Below, one piece after another: positions 12,002 through 22,744 of a stretch of DNA of 64,000 nt. Position numbers and translations under genes: made by a program. The notes beneath the pieces were generated by a model. The model searched no databases and was not told the DNA's origin. It saw nothing but the letters and a program-made list of their open reading frames with translations. Source of the DNA: Erythrophleum ivorense (taxonomy: Eukaryota; Streptophyta; Magnoliopsida; Fabales; Fabaceae); NCBI GenBank assembly GCA_026724425.1, contig JAIUCV010000102.1, forward strand, positions 2,914,001 through 2,978,000, in the 5' to 3' direction. The stretch's first letter is position 1, and each line of letters begins with the position of its first letter.

Positions 12002-13961
12002 ATGAATAATAGGGTGAAGCCATCGACTTTAGAAAAGAGAAAGCTTATGGCGAAGAAGAGAGAGATCATAATGAACAGCGACGAAGCTTCTTCCTCATGT
12101 TCTACATCTTCTTCTACCTCTAGCCCTAATTCTACTCGAAGAGTTTCGCGAGTGGCTCATAGGTTGCGAAACCCTACGGTGCGGTTAGGTATGGCTCGAA
12201 GAAGCGTTGGGGAACGACAAGCCGAAGCCTTGGCGCTTTCTCTGGGAATGTCATTTGCAGCTTTTACAAATCTGGTTCGATCAATTTCCAAACTTATATT
12301 CCTATCTTTGCTTTAAATAAATAGAAACAACCATTGCTCAGTTGAGTTCACTCGTCACTTGTTTGTCTTAAAGGCTTGAGCCTTACGACACGAATTTGTA
12401 GCTCTGATTGTGATTTTACCAAACTTCAACCTGACTCATTGCTAGTTAGCTACTAAAAGTCATTGACTTGAATTACTCTAATTTTCACTGTTTTTTTCTT
12501 TCTTTCTTGTTCTCTAGGTTCTTGAGAGAAAGAGTACTGTCACGGGGGATCAGAATGTTTATAATGTCGATGATCTTGCAATAGTAAGTACTCTGAATTT
12601 TCTAATGATCTATGCTCAATCTCTCTTTCGCCATAGTTTATATTTTGGTAAGTGATACATAAATTTTGACTAATTATACTCTGCAGATTTCGGCTTCCGT
12701 TGCCAAAGAATCTTTAGTCAATGTAAGCCAACCCGACTTTTTCGATTTCTTCAATTCATAACCTTTTTATAAAAAAAAAAAAGTTAAATTATAATGATGT
12801 GATTTACAGGTCTGCGGTGACAAGCTTGGTTCCTTTCCGACCAAATTTGAGAGATCATTTAAGAGTACTCTAAGGATCCTTAAGGTGACTAATGAATCCG
12901 CATTTGCGCATCATTTAAACAATAATAATGTTGCGAGTTTTACTTTAGACCCTTCTACATTAGAAGGATGCTCAGACACAGAGCTATCTGCAAAGGAAAC
13001 TTCATCTGCTACGTCTACTTATGAAACTGTTCAAGGCAGTGCAAGAACAGCCTCTTCCATGAACGAGCTTGTTCTGAACGAAGACACTCGACAACTCTCG
13101 TCAATGTCCTTGACCACATTGGAACAACAACGGTTTCTAGAAGAGAAAGCACGAGCAAACGACCTAACATACATGAAGAATTTTCTTACAGTTAGAAAAC
13201 TATGTCTGAAAGAGGCCGAGCTAGTACAAATGGAAGAATCAAACAACCTGAAGAAAATGAAGCTAGAGATGCATGTTTCGAAAGCTGCGTTCAAAGCCGA
13301 GATATTCAATACTAAATTACAAGATACAAGAAAAGACGAAATGGTCACACTACTCAACGACTGGCTCGTCACAAGCGTCTACATCATGCTAATTGCTATG
13401 GTTTATGGCGCTTACATGTTCTCAAAACAGAGAATCATGGAATGTGAGTCATCATCATCATCATCATCATCAGAGGAAGATTATTCTGGATGGGTTCCAA
13501 AACAAGTCTCATTGTTACACACAGAGTTTAACTTCTTGATTTGTCGGCTTCGAGTTTTGATTCCGAGTTTCTTCAGTGTCTTAGTGATCCTACTCTTCAC
13601 TTACTTCATAATCCAACGCTCATCGGGTATGAAGCAGGCAATGCCGGTTAGTTTCATCGTTGTTTTCCTCGGCGTTTTTTGCGGTTTACTTGGTAAGTTT
13701 AGCGTCGACACGCTGGACGCCAACGGAAAACTCTGGCTGATCCTTTGGGAAGTGTTTTGCGTTTTGCAATTGGTTGCAAATGTCTACATGTTGCCTTTGC
13801 ATGGTTTGATCAATGGTCCTGTGACTCAAAGGACCAACTCGAGCCCTTGTAACACTATGGTTCCTTATAGGGCACGGCGTGTTTTATTCTTTGGTGTGAT
13901 TAATTTGGTGCTTCCTGCTATTATTGGTTTTTTGCCATTTGCTGCGACATTTGGTGAATGA
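12002..13961 (+). CDS. CPR5-like transmembrane nucleoporin paralogue
   Basis: Four exons, 12002-12274, 12518-12583, 12687-12722 and 12810-13961, give 508 residues. The product matches Arabidopsis CPR5 throughout: a basic N-terminal region (EKRKLMAKKREI), Ser-rich stretch, conserved RLGMARRSVGERQAEALA, DGCSDTEL-like motif (EGCSDTEL), central coiled region, conserved WVPKQVS, and several hydrophobic spans in the C-terminal 230 residues. Known role: CPR5 is an integral nuclear-pore protein that restrains immunity and cell death and affects trichome development. CPR5 in A. thaliana is on chromosome 5 and, as remembered, absent from this position. Oddities: translation stops at FGE, where CPR5 continues for about 16 residues with WRDF; family-like residues (HKPEH...EDET) lie in frame just upstream of the ATG (11960-12001) with no upstream in-frame ATG; and a TCA-repeat serine run occurs at 13449-13470. 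Expression is not known. Confidence 0.88.
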
Positions 13962-14071
13962 ATTGATCTCTGAAATTCTTTTTCGTTACATTTTTTTGCA
14001 TTTGGATTATATGGCCCAATTGGAAGAGTAAAAATGGGTTTTCCATATGGTGATTGGTGAATGAATAGATC

Positions 14072-14136
14072 TCATACCCACTTCCTAGATCACATGCAAA
14101 TTTTCGTAGTTAATAATAAGGGGATCAAACACATAT
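14072..14136 (+). repeat. Right direct repeat flanking the CPR5-like gene
   Basis: This is the partner of 11731-11788 and lies 110 bases after the stop of the CPR5-like gene. Immediately before it, 14052-14072 repeats the sequence spanning that stop (GGTGAATGAATnGATCTC, first copy at 13954-13971). Confidence 0.7.
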
Positions 14137-14508
14137 TTGTTGACAAAAGAAAACGCATGTAATTAATATCTTACCCCCAAAGAGAAAAAATAATAATATT
14201 GGAGTCGACATGAACATGGCCCATCGGTGTAATCCAAAGTGATGCCATGTGGACCGTCGGATTAAAGATTGCATCTCACTACAATCACACATCGTCTAGT
14301 CTACACAATCAAATCCTTCGCTGCTGCTGCTGGTTGGATTATATTTCTTATAAAAAAAAAAAAACAAAAAATGAAAGAAAAGAAACAATCGTCTATTGAG
14401 AGCTTTGGGAGAGGAGAGTATATGCTTCGAGTATCTCTCCTTATCCCTCCTTGGGGTCCTCTTCAAAAACCCCAACTCTTCCTCCTCCTTCTGTAACCTC
14501 CTCTCGCC

Positions 14509-17500
14509 ATGGCTAATCCTCCGATTATTCTTCACCACAATCACCTCTCTCTTTTCCACTTCCGTACTACATCTCGTCCTTCCTTCAGCTCTCTGCATTT
14601 CGCGAAGCCTCTGCTCTTTCTCCCTTCTTCTTCTTCTTCTTCTTCTTCTTCGTTTTCTTCGTCATTTCCCTCGCAGTTACCGCAGAGCGAGCAGCAATGT
14701 AATCATCAGGTGAGACGCGTCTCCACCGTGCCTGTGGAGTATTCGACTCCGACTCCTCCGGAATCCGACGATTTCTTATCGGAAATCGATCGGCTTAAGG
14801 CGCTCCGATCGAAACTAGACGTTTCGAAGGACCCACGGAGGAAGGAGGATGTCATCGACGCTGATTCCAGAGTTCGTCGATTCTTCAGCGAGAATCGCGG
14901 CGGTTTATCTAAGGTTTTAGGCTCAATTGGTTTAACTTCGAAAGAAATGTTTCTCGTCAAGTGTGTGATCGCGGCGGGGCAGGAACACGCGCTATGTGTT
15001 GGGTATGAGGAAACATTTGAAGAAGAAGAGGAGGAGTATACAGTTAGAAGCTCGGTTCAAACCGCGCTTTACGCGTTGATTGAGATTATAGAGCGATTCG
15101 ATGTGAACAGTAGCGGCTATAAAGGTGGAAGAGAGACGAGTGCAGTTTTAGATGCAGAGGAGATTGATCACTTTAGAAAGTTCTTGACGTTTCTGGGTGA
15201 AATTGAACAGTTCTACGACTGCATTGGAGGAATCATCGGGTACCAATTCTTAACTTCCTTTTAGTACAGAAACTTGACGAAACGACTTGAAATTTTTGGA
15301 CTTTGATTGCTAGACCTGAGGAGAAAATTCCATTTCTCTCTCTCTTTAATATATTCACTGCTGAGACACGCATGATTGTGTGTCAGATATCAGGTTATGG
15401 TTCTCGAGCTTCTTCACCAATCAACGAAGAGGCATTATACTAATCGTTCACATGCTGTTGAAGAATCTTTGGGTTGCCAGTACTTAGAAATGCACACTCC
15501 TAGAGTTCTTGACCTCACTCAGGAGAAAGAATATGCTTCTCAGGCGGCACTATGGGGAATTGAGGTTAGTGTCGTGCTATTGGTTTCAATATTAACCGAA
15601 TGTTTTATGTATGGTTTCTGGATTATAAGTTGTTATACATATTAGGGATTGCCAGATTTAGGTGAAATATATCCCCTAGGAGGTGCAGCAGACAGATTAG
15701 GCCTGGTTGATCCAGAAACAGGAGAATGCCTTCCTGCAGCTATGCTAACTCATTGTGGACGAACTTTGTTGGAGGGACTTATTAGAGACCTTCAGGTACA
15801 GGTTCACTTATTAGCTGAGTGACTCTTGGTAGGTTTGTTTGTATTTGAGTGTATGAAAGGGAAAAAATCAGCATTTGAGTTTGAGGTGTGAACAACTGTA
15901 TTTGTTAATGAGATTGAGTTAGTAATGCTATTGATTCTTCTATTTTTCTAATTTCTAGGCTAGAGAGTTCCTATACTTCAAACTTTACGGAAGGCAATGT
16001 GTCACTCCTGTTGCCATTATGACAAGTGCTGCAAAGAACAACCATGGGCATGTAAGTTCTCTTTGTAAAAGGCTCAAATGGTTTGGAAGAGGTCAATCAA
16101 ATTTCCAACTCTTTGAACAGGTATAGGAGATATATACTTTCTTTTCGTTTATATTATTACCCTTGTCTGCAACAACTGTATAGTTAAAAAACGGTTTTTT
16201 TTTATCCCTAGCCTCTCGTCCCAGCTGTCAGTGCTGAAGATGGTCAATGGATAGTATCAAGGCCTTTTGTGCCAGTTAGTAAACCTGGTGGTCATGGTGT
16301 GATTTGGAAATTAGCGTATGACAAAGGTGTCTTTAAATGGTTTAACGATCATGGAAGAAAAGGAGCAACTGTTCGGCAAGTTAGGTTAGTGATGTACCCT
16401 TGTGATTTTGTTCGTTGAAATAACATCAGAACTATCTGAATTTATAGTGTAAACAATTTTGTGGTGGCAGTAACGTTGTGGCTGCCACAGATGTGACCCT
16501 CTTGGCCCTTGCTGGGATTGGCTTAAGGCACAAGAAGGTAAGCTTGCACAGCATGTTCAGTAATCATTCATTGCTCATAGATTCAAAAGATCATTTTTAT
16601 TACTTTTGGATCCAAAAAGGATAACTTCTGATATTGATTACAAATGGTCCCATGTGTTAGCATCACATAGTGAATTGTATTGAGTGTATATGACAAATAA
16701 GTTCCTTTGGAAAAATGAGCTGTGTCATAAGCCTCGAAGTCTTTTTAGTTAAATTTTTGGCTGTTAACTTTCTACTAAGATATGGTATGCTTTACAAACT
16801 TGCTTACTAGCTGAGAACACATATTAATGTGTCATCACCTTTCTACAATTGATTACCCACAAACTTTAACTTATTGAATCTTGATGTGACAGAAACTTGG
16901 GTTTGCATCCTGTAAACGGAATGCTGGAGCAACAGAAGGAATTAATGTATTGATGGAGAAGAAGAATCTTGATGGGGAGTGGGAATATGGTATATCGTGC
17001 ATTGAGTACACTGAATTCGATAAATTCGGCATTTCCAACAAATCACCTTCCTCAAATAGGTATGATATTTCTCTCATTGAGTTTGTTCATGCTTAAAAGT
17101 GGTTATATCCGCAAACCGATTCATAGCATTTCCATTCTAGCTGAAAAAATGAGATAAGTGCAAATTTATTTCCTCTTTTGCTGTCTGTCTCTAAGTGATG
17201 ATTGTTTTTCTTGTTCTCTGGATATATCTGGTGCTATTCTATTAGTACGAGTCTTCAGGTCTTTTTATATTCAGCTCAGAGTGCAACATCAAGATCTAAT
17301 CACTATTTCCTTTTTACTTCTGAAGTTTGCAGGTTGATTTCCCTGCCAATACAAACATTCTATATGTAGACTTACACTCTGCCGAGTTAATTGGGTCGAG
17401 TAATAATGTAAAAAGTTTGCCAAATATGGTTCTCAATACAAAGAAGCGAATTGAGTTCATTGACCAGTACGGAGACTATCACAGGTTTGTATTCTGAACA

Positions 17501-19378
17501 CTTATGCTGACTGATCTTCTATGTCTCCTTGTTATCGTTCCAATTTCTCTCGACTCATAACACTTTCTTCTAGCTCCCAAATACTTTGAAATATAGATAA
17601 ATGAATTTTAGGAGTTTTTTTAACATCGTACGCAACTTTCTTATTATTTTTCTTTTTCTGGCAGCGTAATGGGTGGTAGATTAGAGTGCACGATGCAAAA
17701 CATAGCAGACAATTTCTCAAATAAGTTTACATCCAGATGCCAGGGCAGTCTAGAAGGTATATTTATTTGAATAAGTTGCAACGATTTATGTATATCTGTA
17801 TTTAAATCATTAAATGGTACATACTCTCTTATCAGACAAACTGGATACATTTATTGTGTACAACGAACGAAGAAGGGTCACTTCATCTGCTAAGAAGAAG
17901 AAACCACACGCAAGTGCTGCATTACACCAGGTTATCTTTCTCAAACCACTTTCTTCATTATTTTTTCTGTCTTTTCCTTTGTCTCATTGCTTTGATTTGG
18001 CATTCAATGAAGCTAATTTCTTTATATAGCGTAATTTCCAAACTTTATATTTTTTCTTTACAGACTCCAGATGGTGCATTGTTGGATATACTCCGGAATG
18101 CATATGACCTCCTTACGGAATGTGATATTAAACTTCCCATGGTTAGTCCATAGACACATACATCTCTTTTATACGACTTGTTTTAAGTATCACTGCTGTT
18201 TCAGAGCTAAAAGGATGTTTTACATATCAGTTTGAATCTTATCAAGTTACTGAGAACTAATATTATAATTTTGTTTCTCCAGATTGAAGCTAATGATAAT
18301 TATGTAGATGCCCCACCCCCTTATCTCATTCTTCTGCATCCTGCTCTTGGTCCTCTTTGGGAAGTTTCAAGACAGAAAGTAAGTCAATAGTTTATCATTC
18401 CGTCTGCTATTTGATTTAGTGCTTATAGTAAGATGCTTTATTATGGTTAATCCTATTTGATCATTGTTACAGTTCAAGGGAGGGTCCATTTCTAATTGCT
18501 CAGAACTGCAACTAGAGATTGCAGAGTTCTCATGGAACAATGTTCAGGTTCCATATTTTATTCTGCTAACTAGATTTCGCTTTAGCTTTCATCGTGTTGA
18601 GTTTCTTAAATTCTAAATCACATTCATTTGCATAGGTGGACGGAAGCTTGATCATCAGCGCTGACAATGCCATGGGTTCGACAACAATTAACGAAAATGG
18701 TGAACCAATATTACAGTACGGATTAAGGTAGAGCAATTGATCTCAACCTTGTACTTGAATATCTCCTTAAGAAACATGTCTATTATTGGTTTGCCATATG
18801 TGAAGTCACATAAAACCTTCTTCTTTTTTTGGTAGGTGTGGCAGGTGTAAACTGCATAACGTCAAGGTAGTGAACCAAGGAATCGATTGGAACAGTAAAT
18901 CAAATGTTTACTGGAGAAACGATGTGAGTCGGCTTGAGGCTTGTAAAATCATATTGCATGGCAATGGAGAATTCGAAGCCAGCAATGTAACTATACAGGT
19001 AAAGTAAACGTGGAAAGTTAAAATCCTTGGTGCTAAACAGAGATTAGAGTGTCTGCTTTAAATCAATGGATATATCAACTCGCTTTGTCGATGATGCAGG
19101 GAAACCAAGTTTTTGAAGTACCAGATGGTCACAGACTGAAGATAACACAAGGAAATTCAGGTCAGCGAATCATATCAAAAGTAATGATGATAGTGTAATT
19201 GTGACGAAATTGGCACACTAGTATTGATTGATTGCACTATTTGGTGATGGATATAGGTTTAAGCATCAACTTGGAAGCAATGAAAGAAGAGGTAATGGAA
19301 ACAGGAAGCTGGTATTGGAACTACCAACTCAACGGATCCCATATTAAACTTGAACAAGTAGAGGTTTCACAAAACTAA
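14509..19378 (+). CDS. UGP3: UDP-glucose pyrophosphorylase 3, chloroplast (sulfolipid pathway)
   Basis: Seventeen exons give 886 residues, close to the family's ~883: 14509-15239, 15387-15564, 15646-15795, 15959-16120, 16212-16384, 16471-16537, 16893-17059, 17326-17484, 17665-17756, 17836-17930, 18064-18141, 18283-18378, 18473-18547, 18636-18727, 18836-18998, 19100-19160 and 19257-19378. The Ser-rich N-terminus fits a chloroplast transit peptide. Near residues 311-325 is YPLGGAADRLGLVD, the nucleotide-binding region of this divergent pyrophosphorylase group. Known role: makes UDP-glucose in the plastid as the first committed step of sulfoquinovosyl diacylglycerol synthesis. The acceptor of exon 8 was chosen at 17325, because the alternative 7 bases later would cause an early stop. 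No break is seen. Order next to the PPR gene matches At3g56040. Confidence 0.93.
14624..14651 (+). repeat. TTC microsatellite in UGP3 exon 1
   Basis: An uninterrupted run of about nine TTC units encodes a serine tract in the predicted transit peptide. Length variation here would change only the number of serines. Confidence 0.85.
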
Positions 19379-19668
19379 CTCAATAATCCAATATCAATTA
19401 TCGGGAGCTAAGCCTCGCAATTGCAGAATGTGTCATGTAATAAGTATGTGTATATTGCCAATAAAAGTATAAAGTTCCATGCTGTAAATGTTACTCATTT
19501 GTAAATTAAACCTAGATTCATCATATTTCCCATCTATAATAAATATACAAATCTGTGTGCATCATGAAATCTTGTAAAAATTCCCAATGGTAACAAAGAA
19601 GATCCAAAAATGCAGAGAAACTTGATTTTTAAAGATTTTGTCTCTCCTATCTCCCTCAATATCTGCTT

Positions 19669-20730
19669 CTACGTTTTTTTCTCTGTAACAATGGTGATGG
19701 AACGTCTCTTCTCAGAATCATTCATGGTTTTACAATCACCATTGGTCTCATAAATATCACGCAAAGCATTTCCCATTCTCAATCCTCTCACGCACATCTC
19801 TTTCAAAACCAATTTCGCTTCCTTAAACCTCTTCCTCTTAATCAGCTTACTAGCCAAACTCCCCAAATTCTCTTCATCCAATCTCTGATCTTTCCCAGCG
19901 TACGCCATCACGAACTCAACACTCTGCGCATAGTAGCCACTCTTAATCATCTCCGCTATAACGTGCGCATGAGTGGCGTACAGTACCGGCAACCCTTCTT
20001 CCTCCATCCTCCTCAGAATCGCCATCGCCGCCTCCACTTTCCCCGATTTGCACGCGCCTAAAACAAGCGCGTCGTAAGTGCGCGTGTCCGGCGACATCCC
20101 TTCCTCCTCCATCTTCCTCAACATCTTGCTCGCCTCCGCCACGTCACCGTTGTAGCAGTGCGAAGTTAAAAAGTAGTTGTATGACGTCACATCCACCGGA
20201 ATATCGTGGGATCTCATCAATTCCACCACGCGCCAAGCTTCCTCGATCCTGTTCTTCTTCGTGAGCGTGTTTAAGATCGGGTGGAATGTGGACGATGTGA
20301 AACCGAATCTCCCGACTGCCATATCGCCGATTAGGATCAGAGCGTCGTCGATCCTCCCTAATTTGCAGAGACGAGCGATGAGAGTTTCGTAGGCGTGTTT
20401 CCGCGTGTAACCGGCGTCGGTCTGAGGTAAAATGCGGCGGAGATCTTCGAGCGAGGAGGAGTAAGAAGCAGTGTTGGTTAGGAATTTGAAAGTTGCGGTG
20501 GTGTTGAAACAAGCGTTCACGACGCGGCTGTTTAGCAGACGGAGTACGGCTTGGAAATCTCCGGAGCTTCCTGCTTCGCAGATGAGGTTATCGAACTCTG
20601 TCGTAGTATGACGATGACGGGAGGGAGCTATTGGATTGGTGTTTATAGTGGAGATCGAACGTCCGGAGATTGATCGAATGAGTAATCTCGAATTGGTTGC
20701 TTCTTTTACAAATCGCCGGAGAAGAGACAT
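19669..20730 (-). CDS. Pentatricopeptide repeat protein, probably mitochondrial (At3g56030 type)
   Basis: A single uninterrupted exon of 353 codons. The N-terminus is rich in Arg, Ser and Leu without acidic residues at first (MSLLRRFVKEATNSRLLIRS), typical of mitochondrial targeting. Several degenerate 35-residue PPR helix pairs follow from about residue 110; the clearest are VTSYNYFLTSHCYNGDVAEA and RTYDALVLGACKSGKVEAAM. PPR proteins bind organelle RNA and act in its processing or translation; the target cannot be inferred. There is no E, DYW or SMR extension, so it is a short P-class member. It is divergent from RPL41 with 267 bases between start codons. Length and position agree with At3g56030. 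Confidence 0.9.
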   Translation of the reverse strand: MSLLRRFVKEATNSRLLIRSISGRSISTINTNPIAPSRHRHTTTEFDNLICEAGSSGDFQAVLRLLNSRVVNACFNTTATFKFLTNTASYSSSLEDLRRILPQTDAGYTRKHAYETLIARLCKLGRIDDALILIGDMAVGRFGFTSSTFHPILNTLTKKNRIEEAWRVVELMRSHDIPVDVTSYNYFLTSHCYNGDVAEASKMLRKMEEEGMSPDTRTYDALVLGACKSGKVEAAMAILRRMEEEGLPVLYATHAHVIAEMIKSGYYAQSVEFVMAYAGKDQRLDEENLGSLASKLIKRKRFKEAKLVLKEMCVRGLRMGNALRDIYETNGDCKTMNDSEKRRSITIVTEKKT

Positions 20731-20997
20731 CGTTCGAAATGAGTGCGCCGGAGATAAGGAAATGACCCTTTTTAATTCTCCTCCTCTGTAAAGTTTAAGC
20801 CGGAAAATTAAGGAAGAAGACTGAGAGTAGATGGGCCTATTAAGCCCATGATAAAATAACGGGCCAATGTTAAAAGCTTATATGTTAATTGGTCTCGTTC
20901 CTTTTCTCTAGGGTTTCTGGAATATATACTTGATCTCATTTTGTCACTCACAACTACGGAATCGTCGCGTCGAGGAAGATTTTTGTGAAAAGAAGTC
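20731..20997. promoter_or_regulatory. Shared PPR/RPL41 bidirectional promoter with site II and telo-box elements
   Basis: The interval between the two divergent ATGs is 267 bases. It contains TGGGCC at 20832-20837, AAGCCCAT at 20842-20849, GGGCCAAT at 20861-20868 and a telo-box, TAGGGTTT, at 20909-20916. Site II plus telo-box is the known combination in plant ribosomal-protein promoters, which fits co-regulation of RPL41. Whether the PPR gene uses the same elements is inference. Confidence 0.7.
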
Positions 20998-21193
20998 ATG
21001 AGAGCTAAGGTAATATGATCTTCTTCCAATATTTCTGATTTGATTGTTAGATTGCTCTGTCTCCATGTTTCAGAAGTGAATAATAATGAATTGTGGATCT
21101 GGTGGTGTTTTTTTTTTTGTTTTTCAGTGGAAGAAGAAGCGTATGAGGAGATTGAAGAGGAAGAGACGAAAGATGAGACAGAGATCTAAGTAG
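20998..21193 (+). CDS. RPL41: 60S ribosomal protein L41 (eL41)
   Basis: Two exons, 20998-21009 and 21128-21193, encode 25 residues: MRAK, then WKKKRMRRLKRKRRKMRQRSK across the junction. This is the near-invariant sequence of the smallest eukaryotic ribosomal protein, almost entirely Lys and Arg. The protein sits at the subunit interface of the cytosolic ribosome. It is too short for ordinary gene finders. The intron falls after codon 4. Its position next to the PPR gene matches At3g56020. It is about 5.4 kb from the 3' end of the clathrin heavy chain gene, a pairing discussed in the findings. Confidence 0.95.
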
Positions 21194-21899
21194 ACACATC
21201 TTATCTCCAATTGTTTTTCGTTTTTTCCCTTTGTTTTGTGTACCCTTTTCTTCAGTTTTTCTTCATTTCAACTATTATGGTCTACATTTTTTGCTATCGG
21301 ATTAATACATTTTCAGTCAATGCTAAGCTTTATTATCTTCATATTGCCCCCTTTCATTTGGTTGACAATATACGAATTAGTGATTGGAGACCGATCAGTT
21401 GTATATATCTTGTAGACTGCTTTAGTTTCAGATAATCAAATCTCATATCTTTGGATTGAAATTATAACACTGGAAGATCTTTGTCATGCTATTATATTAG
21501 GTTCTCTACGGCTTGCTTTATACTGATCACACTCTCTTCTCCTTTTGGATGGTCAGAATTTCGCTTAGAGGCAATGAAAATTTGAAATTTCATACTTTGG
21601 GGTAACAATGATCTTTTCTTGGACATAGAGTTTTAGTTATAAAATTGATAAAATCTGGAGATCTTGCAAAGCTTAAACTGTTGATGATGAAATGATGTGA
21701 TCATTATCAACATATAAACTGTTGTTTAGTCTTTGCAAACTACAGAGTAAATGATTAAAATTGAAAATAATTTATGAAGAGATGATGCAATAGCAAATAA
21801 TTATGTGTACTATACAAGACAGTATACAATCAAACACTCTCTGCTTGATGGTTTCCGAGCTCTGGAAAATCCATTAAAGTTGTCCAAGATCTTATCTTT
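21194..21899. other. Intergenic DNA, no feature seen
   Basis: AT-rich spacer holding the RPL41 3' UTR at its left and the 3' UTR of the unknown membrane protein gene at its right. Nothing further can be supported. Confidence 0.6.
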
Positions 21900-22744
21900 T
21901 TAGTTTTCATTGAAGTGAATAGCACCGAGTTTCCAGACAAGAAAAGTAGTAGCAAACATGACCGTGCTTATGAACACAAAGGAGAAAGCAATGACGAGTA
22001 TATCTGCGCTTCCGGGGAGATCAAAGGTAAGGCCATTCTTTGGCATACCTCTCTTGCTATCATCAAGCATGTTGGTCGGTGCTTGGGGTAGACCCGGTTT
22101 CCTATTTGATTTCTTATCACTTTCCTTGAGCACCTCAAGAATTTGGCTCCCCATTTTGGGTCTTGATGGTTTCGGTGTTGCTTCTGTGTATCGGCTAAGT
22201 ACACGAGCTGCTCTTAGTCTCTCTCTTGCTGTCAATGGTGCTCTTTTTGCAGAAGCGTTGTTGCCTGATTCAACGGGTTCAGTTCCTGGTTTGTTAGAGT
22301 CGACGGATGTTGATGTGATGGAATTGTCACTTGTCTCCGAACAAGATAGAACCAATCTTCTTTTGCTTTTTGAAAGTGATAACAATTTTGTTGTTGAACC
22401 ATTTAGAGAGATGTGAAACGTGAAAGGCCAAGGCTTTATCGGTATAACATGATTGGATCTGTTACCAAGCTTCAAAGATAACAAGATTTCTGTTAGCAAG
22501 ACAAGCAAAACCTCATGAAAGCATATTGGTTTTTCGATCAATCAGAGAGATATTTATACGATGGAATTGTAAAGCTAACAAATCAAACTCACTTCCAAAT
22601 CTCCAGAAACAAAATAACATTTCGATTTTTCCAGAAACCAAACGGATAATTCGACCCAGCTAAATTGGTTATACAGTCGTAGAGAGGAAGTATTGATCAA
22701 ACACTTACCGGAGAACTGAAGCCGGGGCTGAGAGCGACGGCCAT
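21900..22744 (-). CDS. Single-span membrane protein of unknown function (At3g56010 type)
   Basis: Two exons on the minus strand, 22744-22709 and 22469-21900, give 201 residues. Exon 1 encodes MAVALSPGFSSP and is too short to appear as an open frame; the acceptor after TTTGAAG keeps the frame. The N-terminal 60 residues are Ser/Lys-rich with few acidic residues, compatible with a plastid transit peptide (inference). A conserved-looking block follows (PLTARERLRAARVLSRY). One membrane span lies near residues 168-191 (ILVIAFSFVFISTVMFATTF), with a short C-terminal tail. I do not recognise a domain with known function. It sits between RPL41 and CSLA14, the A. thaliana order. Confidence 0.82.

Noticed and set aside
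17326..17332. Second acceptor (CAG at 17330-17332) for UGP3 exon 8
   Set aside because: Its use shifts the frame to a stop within about 13 codons; the acceptor at 17325 preserves the protein.
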